The notes under the pieces were generated by a model, which was not told where the DNA came from, made no database searches, and saw nothing but the letters and a program-made list of their open reading frames with translations. The position numbers and the translations under genes are program-made. Below are positions 5,849 to 9,929 of a stretch of DNA of 9,929 nt, one piece after another. Location: NCBI GenBank assembly GCA_003552745.1, contig PUOG01000239.1, positions 1 through 9,929 of the forward strand, in the 5' to 3' direction. This DNA comes from Spirochaetaceae bacterium (GTDB taxonomy: Bacteria > Spirochaetota > Spirochaetia > DSM-27196 > SKKC01). Positions within the stretch are counted from its first letter, which is position 1. Each line of letters opens with the position of its first letter.

Positions 5849-7924
5849 TTACCGCTCCTCCCTGCGGACGCCGAAGATCACCAGCCCAAGCAGCCCGACT
5901 CCGGATGCCACCGGGAACCAGTCGCCGAGGCGCGAGTAGAGCGTTGTCGGCGGATTGTCACTCAATCCGACATCGGCTGTCATCCACGCCTCTTCGTAGT
6001 ACGGGAGGGTGCCGAGGATGTTGCCGTGCGGGTCGATGTGGCTCGTAAGGCCGCTGGCGGTCGAGCGAAGCATCGGTCGGCGGTTTTCGATCGCGCGGAA
6101 AATCGCCCCGGCGAAGTGCTGCTTCGCCTGCACCTCGGTCAACGACCAGTAATCGTTCGTCAGGTTAAGGATTACCTCCGCTCCGGCATTCACGAACTGC
6201 CGTACTTCGTTCGGAAAGACGTCCTCAAAACAGATCGGCGTCGAGAAGGTGAATTTGGGGTGCTGGAATACCGTGCGCTCGCGACCGGGCTCCCATAGGT
6301 ACACATCGAACTCCTGAAGCGTTTCGTAGACCCACGGCAGAGTATCCCGGTACGGGAAATATTCGGTGAACGGCACGAGACGTATCTTGCGGTACGTCTC
6401 GCGCCGGCTTCCGGTGTCATCGAACATAACCGCTGCGTTGTAGCCGTTGCGCTGCACCTCGCGTCCGTCGAGCGTGCGTATCAGCTCGTAGTCATCGTTC
6501 CCGGTAAGCAGCCACTTGCCGATTTCCTCCTGATAGTCGAGAAATTCGTTCACGACCGGGGTCAACGAACCGGGCGGGTCTTCGGCGGCCCACCGCCGGA
6601 TGTTCGGGACGAACGCCGTTTCCGACCACGCGATGAGATCCGGGTCCTCCTCGAGCGCCTCGTCGGTCAGCCGTTGGAGGATTCGCAACGTCGTTCGGTA
6701 CTGCGCCTGCCGCGGATCGGTGTTCTGCTGAACCAGCGCTACGCGCGCAGTGCGCTCCGGCGGTTCGGCACGTGAGGCGGCAAAGAGCGTAATCGCGCCT
6801 CCGATCCACACGACCGCGACAACCGATGCTCCCGCGATGAGCGGACGCCACACCGAGCGCGAATCTGGCCTTGCGAAGAGATAGCGAATAAGCGATTCGG
6901 CGATCGCGGCGTTCGCGAGTACTATCAGAAAAGTGATGCCCCAAACCCCGGTGAGCGAACTCACCTGGATAAGCGCGGTGTTCGAGAACTGTGAGTGTCC
7001 AAGCAAGGTCCACGGGTAGCCGAGAAAGCCGGAGGATCGAAGCAGCTCGAACAGTGTCCAGGCGAGAGGAAAGACGAGAAATCGCAGCGTATTGATCCGC
7101 TTGTAGATCCAGACGGCAATCAGCATGAAGGCGAGGAAGAAGGCAAAGTAGAGGACGACCGTGAACTGAAGCGAAACGAGGTTGAAGGTCGCGAGCCAGA
7201 AGTTGGATTGCATCGTCAGCAACGTGCCGAACCACGTCCCGTAGAAAACCGACCGTCCGTACGGGTTCACCGAAATCAGCAGAAAAAGCGGAACCAGCGC
7301 GACCCAGCCGAGAACCGGGATTCCATCGAGAACGAGAAAACTCGGAAAGGCGATCGCCTGTATGAAGGCCGCGAGCGCGGCGATCGGGAGGCTCCAGAAG
7401 ACGAGCTCGCGTCGTGCCGCGTATGAGCGAGAGTGCGAAGGAACGTGCTCGAGCAGGCTCCATGCGAGAAGGCGCCGCATCCGGACCCTGGGAAAGAGGT
7501 AGCAGACGATGTTCACCACGAAGAACGGCAGGAACCGGATGAAGGCGTTCAATCGCTCGGTGGCGGTGTCGAGTGCCAGACGCAACGTTCCGTCGTCTAT
7601 GAAGCGCTCGACATACTCCATATTCGCGTTCAGTGCATAGATATGGTTGAACAGGAAGAATACGGCGGTAACCGCGAGTAGAACCTCCGGGGCGAGCAAC
7701 GCACGCCGCAGGCGGCGACGATCGAAACGCCTCGGAGTAGCAAAAAGCGCAACCGCCCATGAGGCGTGTGCGACCATGAGAAGATAGAGCGGAAGGTCGG
7801 CCGGCCCGTCGCCGTCGACGGCGAACGGCCCGGTCGCCGCGATTATGAGAGCGGCTATTGCCGCAGCTGCGTAGAGCGTGCCGATTATGATGGCCGCTCG
7901 ACCGGGAGGTGAAAAACGTCTCAT
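5849..7924 (-). CDS. lnt: Apolipoprotein N-acyltransferase with extra N-terminal membrane domain
   Basis: Lnt adds the third acyl chain to the N-terminal cysteine of lipoproteins at the periplasmic face of the inner membrane. The nitrilase-type catalytic domain (about 392-665) shows all three catalytic residues: Glu435 in AWSETAF, Lys513 in YRKIRLVPFTEYFP and Cys565 in PICFEDVFP. Glu521 and Glu567 match the other conserved glutamates, and the Lys-Cys spacing of 52 equals that of E. coli Lnt. The family's membrane region is at about 174-383, including GYPWTLLGHSQF at 302-313, and a last helix lies at about 669-686. Before it come about 170 extra residues with four more hydrophobic segments (about 10-32, 43-62, 79-98, 126-145), making 691 residues against 512 in E. 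coli. The start ATG has no Shine-Dalgarno; a TATAAT box ends six bases upstream. It lies 39 bases behind the DUF4914-type gene on the same strand. Confidence 0.95.
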   Translation of the reverse strand: MRRFSPPGRAAIIIGTLYAAAAIAALIIAATGPFAVDGDGPADLPLYLLMVAHASWAVALFATPRRFDRRRLRRALLAPEVLLAVTAVFFLFNHIYALNANMEYVERFIDDGTLRLALDTATERLNAFIRFLPFFVVNIVCYLFPRVRMRRLLAWSLLEHVPSHSRSYAARRELVFWSLPIAALAAFIQAIAFPSFLVLDGIPVLGWVALVPLFLLISVNPYGRSVFYGTWFGTLLTMQSNFWLATFNLVSLQFTVVLYFAFFLAFMLIAVWIYKRINTLRFLVFPLAWTLFELLRSSGFLGYPWTLLGHSQFSNTALIQVSSLTGVWGITFLIVLANAAIAESLIRYLFARPDSRSVWRPLIAGASVVAVVWIGGAITLFAASRAEPPERTARVALVQQNTDPRQAQYRTTLRILQRLTDEALEEDPDLIAWSETAFVPNIRRWAAEDPPGSLTPVVNEFLDYQEEIGKWLLTGNDDYELIRTLDGREVQRNGYNAAVMFDDTGSRRETYRKIRLVPFTEYFPYRDTLPWVYETLQEFDVYLWEPGRERTVFQHPKFTFSTPICFEDVFPNEVRQFVNAGAEVILNLTNDYWSLTEVQAKQHFAGAIFRAIENRRPMLRSTASGLTSHIDPHGNILGTLPYYEEAWMTADVGLSDNPPTTLYSRLGDWFPVASGVGLLGLVIFGVRREER

Positions 7925-7930
7925 AGATCT

Positions 7931-7960
7931 ATTATAACAGCACCGTGCGCACGGTGACGA
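7931..7960 (-). promoter_or_regulatory. Candidate lnt promoter, probably giving a leaderless mRNA
   Basis: Reading the minus strand, a perfect TATAAT (7936-7931) is preceded after 18 bases by TCGTCA (7960-7955, four of six bases of the -35 consensus). Only six bases separate the -10 box from the lnt ATG, so transcription would start at or next to the start codon. No ribosome-binding site is present. The boxes and spacing are seen; promoter activity and leaderless initiation are inferred. Confidence 0.55.
7941..7956. promoter_or_regulatory. Perfect 16-bp palindrome in the lnt promoter, possible operator
   Basis: CACCGTGCGCACGGTG equals its own reverse complement and occupies the spacer between the -35 and -10 candidates of lnt, overlapping the edge of the -35. 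Such a position suits a dimeric repressor. Alternatively it forms a six-bp RNA stem with a GCGC loop at the end of the DUF4914-type transcript, but no proper T-run follows. A second short palindrome, ATAGATCTAT (7923-7932), spans the start codon and the edge of the -10 box. Confidence 0.4.
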
Positions 7961-7963
7961 GCG

Positions 7964-9856
7964 TTAATCGGTGCCGAGTAACGACTCGTAATCGGAGACC
8001 GCCGCATTGTCGAGACACGCCTCTACGATACGTCGTGCATCTTCGCTCAGCTTTCGGTCGAGGTACCCCTTGAGCTCCGAGTGAAAGAAGTCGGTGAGGA
8101 TCTCTGCACCCGCATCGTACCCGGCATAGCCGACCTCCACCTGGTCGTGTACGGTGAGAAGCCCCTTCGGAATGCGCTGTCCGTTTATCCGCAGTTTCGG
8201 TACCGGATAGCCGAGAAGCGGGCACCGCGCCGGTTTCAACTGCTCCTCCCGGTATCTGACCCCCCCGCGCCGGGCCATGTACTCGCGAGCGATCCATTCC
8301 GCCTTGAAGCCGACATGATACGCACCGATGTACTGATTCGGAATCAGAGTATAGCGGGTCCGCGGTGTGGCCTTGATCTGATCGAGCAGAATATTCGCGT
8401 GTCTGGCGATGGTACCGGTCGCGAACGGCCAGTACGAGCCGACCCCCTCACTGCTGATCCCGGAGGTATTCGTTATGCTCGGATTCGAGTGGCCTCGCGG
8501 CGCGACAAGCCTCCACAGCCATGCGAGCGCCGGCGGAAGAATGTGCAGAATACCGATAATGCCATAGTTCGGATGCTCACTCGTGCACGGCGGCGTGCGC
8601 ACACCGAAACTGCGCACGTCGACCTCGACCGCGCCTTCTACCGTTCCCCGAACGAACTGCCTCGGCATAACGATGCGCGGATTAGGACACGGTTTCCCCG
8701 GTGCGTCGAGGGTGTGTTCCCAGGCCAGCGCCGTCGCGCCGACCTTGCCATCGATGTTCAGGAAGATCAAAGGTTCCGGCGGGTTGATGGTAAGCCGTTC
8801 GAGATACGGTTCGGTGCCGTACTGCGTCAGATGATCGACACGGAGAAACCACCCGGCCTCTGCATCTTCGGCAACGAGCTTTCCGGTGTCCCGTTGCAGG
8901 TGCGGAGCCGCAAGCGCCATATCGTCGGTGACCGGATGCAGATCGCAGGTATCGGAGAGCTCGAGGTAGAGCTCATCGCCGGTAACCGTATCGCTACCGA
9001 GCAGGACCCGGCCGTCCGCTTCCCGGTGAAGTTCCTGGGTCATCTCGCTCTTGCCGCCACCGCTCGCGCCCTCGTGCATGATTACGAACTCGTTGTCGTA
9101 CGGCGTTATAAGCCGCACCGCCGAGCTGTGCAGCGTTGCCCATCCCTCCCGTTCACCGTGGGCGAGCAACACCCCGTAGACTCCCTTCTTTGCGCTCGGG
9201 CCGGGGTAGAGATTGTAGGAGAAAACCTCGTGCATGCCGTCGAGGCGGTTGTGTACCACCAGCTGCTTCCCGGAGAAGTGTGTGTGGCGAAACGGAGGAG
9301 CGACGAATATGATCGATGTCGGTTGGAATCCTTCGGAAAGCGCATCGCGCGGAATGAACCCCTGAAGATCCGCGAGCGCGGTGACGAAGAATCCGGCATT
9401 CTCCGGTGCAATGATCATCGAAGGATAGCCGTCCGGCCCTCCGCCGGCCCGGAACGGCATGACGATCAAGCCGAGCTGTGAGGCAAGCCATTCGAGCGTT
9501 TGCGTGCGAACCTCCTCGAACGGATAGTCGAAACGATCGGCGAAACGCGCCTTGTCGGTTTCATGGTCGTCGGCGATAACCATCGCCTCCGGGTCGCGGC
9601 GACGCATATACGCCTCGGTGTAGTTCACCGAGACGCCGTTCTTGCAGCGCGTGACGACCACCTCGACTAATCGCCCTCGTCCCTCCACCTCGTAGGCGAC
9701 CTCGAACTCGTCGCTGCCCTCCTCTCCGAAGGTCAGGTCGAGCAGGTGATCTCGTGAGGTCGGGATCGTGACACGGGTCTGCCCGAGTACACGACTGACC
9801 TGATCAGATAGTTCAAAGAGGGTGGAAGGCACGGCTGTTCGATCGAATACACTCAT
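7964..9856 (-). CDS. DUF4914-type protein with HprK/PEPCK-like P-loop
   Basis: This 630-residue soluble protein is uncharacterised. From memory its length and sequence character fit the DUF4914 family, which I could not check. The clearest feature is the segment at about 239-275: WATLHSSAV (239-247), a hydrophobic strand, then GASGGGKS at 263-270 (Lys269) followed by EMTQEL. This pattern of LHxxAV, P-loop and SExxxEL is that of HPr kinase/phosphorylase and resembles the P-loop of phosphoenolpyruvate carboxykinase, so it probably binds ATP or a phosphorylated ligand. An Asp pair at 311-312 (TDDMAL) could be a metal site. No membrane segment or signal peptide is seen. The substrate is unknown. 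The ATG lacks a Shine-Dalgarno; a TAAAAT box lies nine bases upstream. lnt follows 39 bases downstream. Confidence 0.85.
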   Translation of the reverse strand: MSVFDRTAVPSTLFELSDQVSRVLGQTRVTIPTSRDHLLDLTFGEEGSDEFEVAYEVEGRGRLVEVVVTRCKNGVSVNYTEAYMRRRDPEAMVIADDHETDKARFADRFDYPFEEVRTQTLEWLASQLGLIVMPFRAGGGPDGYPSMIIAPENAGFFVTALADLQGFIPRDALSEGFQPTSIIFVAPPFRHTHFSGKQLVVHNRLDGMHEVFSYNLYPGPSAKKGVYGVLLAHGEREGWATLHSSAVRLITPYDNEFVIMHEGASGGGKSEMTQELHREADGRVLLGSDTVTGDELYLELSDTCDLHPVTDDMALAAPHLQRDTGKLVAEDAEAGWFLRVDHLTQYGTEPYLERLTINPPEPLIFLNIDGKVGATALAWEHTLDAPGKPCPNPRIVMPRQFVRGTVEGAVEVDVRSFGVRTPPCTSEHPNYGIIGILHILPPALAWLWRLVAPRGHSNPSITNTSGISSEGVGSYWPFATGTIARHANILLDQIKATPRTRYTLIPNQYIGAYHVGFKAEWIAREYMARRGGVRYREEQLKPARCPLLGYPVPKLRINGQRIPKGLLTVHDQVEVGYAGYDAGAEILTDFFHSELKGYLDRKLSEDARRIVEACLDNAAVSDYESLLGTD

Positions 9857-9857
9857 T

Positions 9858-9929
9858 ATGCAGCTATTTTACGAAAAGGCGCCGATGCTGCGCAAGTATA
9901 TGCATGCGGTCCGCCGGAACAGATACCGA
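9858..9929 (+). CDS. Possible start of a divergent gene, cut by the window end
   Basis: A plus-strand frame opens with ATG at 9858 and stays open to the last base (24 codons), with further in-frame ATGs at 9885 and 9900. The translation begins MQLFYEKAPMLRKYMHAV and continues very basic, which is plausible as a protein N-terminus but too short to identify. An AAGG sits five bases before the ATG at 9885. If 9858 were the start, only one base would separate it from the divergent start at 9856, and the candidate promoter of the DUF4914-type gene would lie inside this gene. It may equally be non-coding. Confidence 0.3.
   Translation, partial: MQLFYEKAPMLRKYMHAVRRNRYR
9866..9895 (-). promoter_or_regulatory. 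Candidate promoter of the DUF4914-type gene
   Basis: On the minus strand TTGCGC (9895-9890) and TAAAAT (9871-9866, five of six bases of the -10 consensus) are 18 bases apart. The -10 box ends nine bases before the ATG at 9856, so the 5' leader would be only a few bases long. No ribosome-binding site is visible. The -35 match is weak (three of six). Confidence 0.4.

Noticed and set aside
5827..5855. Possible bidirectional terminator between lgt and lnt
   Set aside because: Only a five-bp stem (GCGGT/ACCGC) with a 12-base loop and no T-run on either side; too weak to call.
6492..7760. Minus-strand frame of 422 codons within lnt
   Set aside because: It is a different frame of the lnt gene, whose catalytic motifs are all in the chosen frame.
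7925..7966. In-frame link between the DUF4914-type stop codon and lnt (13 sense codons)
   Set aside because: The two genes share a frame, so stop-codon read-through would fuse them, but this occurs by chance one time in three, and the gap holds a good promoter instead.
8081..9481. Long plus-strand open frame (466 codons) opposite the DUF4914-type gene
   Set aside because: It is antisense to a gene with a clear P-loop and coherent protein sequence. Its own translation is Arg-rich without domains, so it is a GC-driven shadow.

Overview
The window is GC-rich (roughly 60% by eye), densely coding chromosomal DNA from a diderm bacterium. Apolipoprotein N-acyltransferase (Lnt) implies an outer membrane. 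The mix of a long FapA-like (DUF342) protein, a MinD/FlhG-like ATPase and a DUF4914-type protein is most like the Spirochaetota (free-living Spirochaeta/Treponema relatives). That placement is an inference from gene content and was not tested by a search. I see no rRNA, tRNA, CRISPR array, insertion sequence or phage gene.

Left half, plus strand (about 110-5826): one probable operon of four genes. A promoter-like TTGACC-17-TACACT leads into a small four-helix membrane protein (152-658). It overlaps by an ATGA a MinD/ParA-type ATPase (655-1803). After 22 bases comes a very long FapA-like protein with a duplicated N-terminal module (1826-4765). After 23 bases comes lgt (4789-5826). The first three genes look like a unit for positioning or assembling an envelope structure, plausibly the flagellum. 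lgt carries out the first step of lipoprotein maturation.

Right half, minus strand (9856 down to 5849): a DUF4914-type protein with an HprK/PEPCK-like P-loop (7964-9856), then lnt (5849-7924), the last step of lipoprotein maturation. lnt converges on lgt with 22 bases between them, so the first and last lipoprotein-processing enzymes sit tail to tail. lnt carries an extra N-terminal membrane domain. At the far right an open reading frame may start divergently from 9858 and run off the window.

Points worth a second look: (1) the membrane protein/MinD-like/FapA-like gene set without a neighbouring flhF; (2) the tandem duplication inside the FapA-like protein; (3) -10-like boxes placed 6-13 bases before the start codons of the three promoter-proximal genes, none with a Shine-Dalgarno sequence, while fapA and lgt have good ones, suggesting leaderless transcripts; (4) a perfect 16-bp palindrome inside the likely lnt promoter; (5) the HprK-like nucleotide-binding motif in the uncharacterised 630-residue protein.
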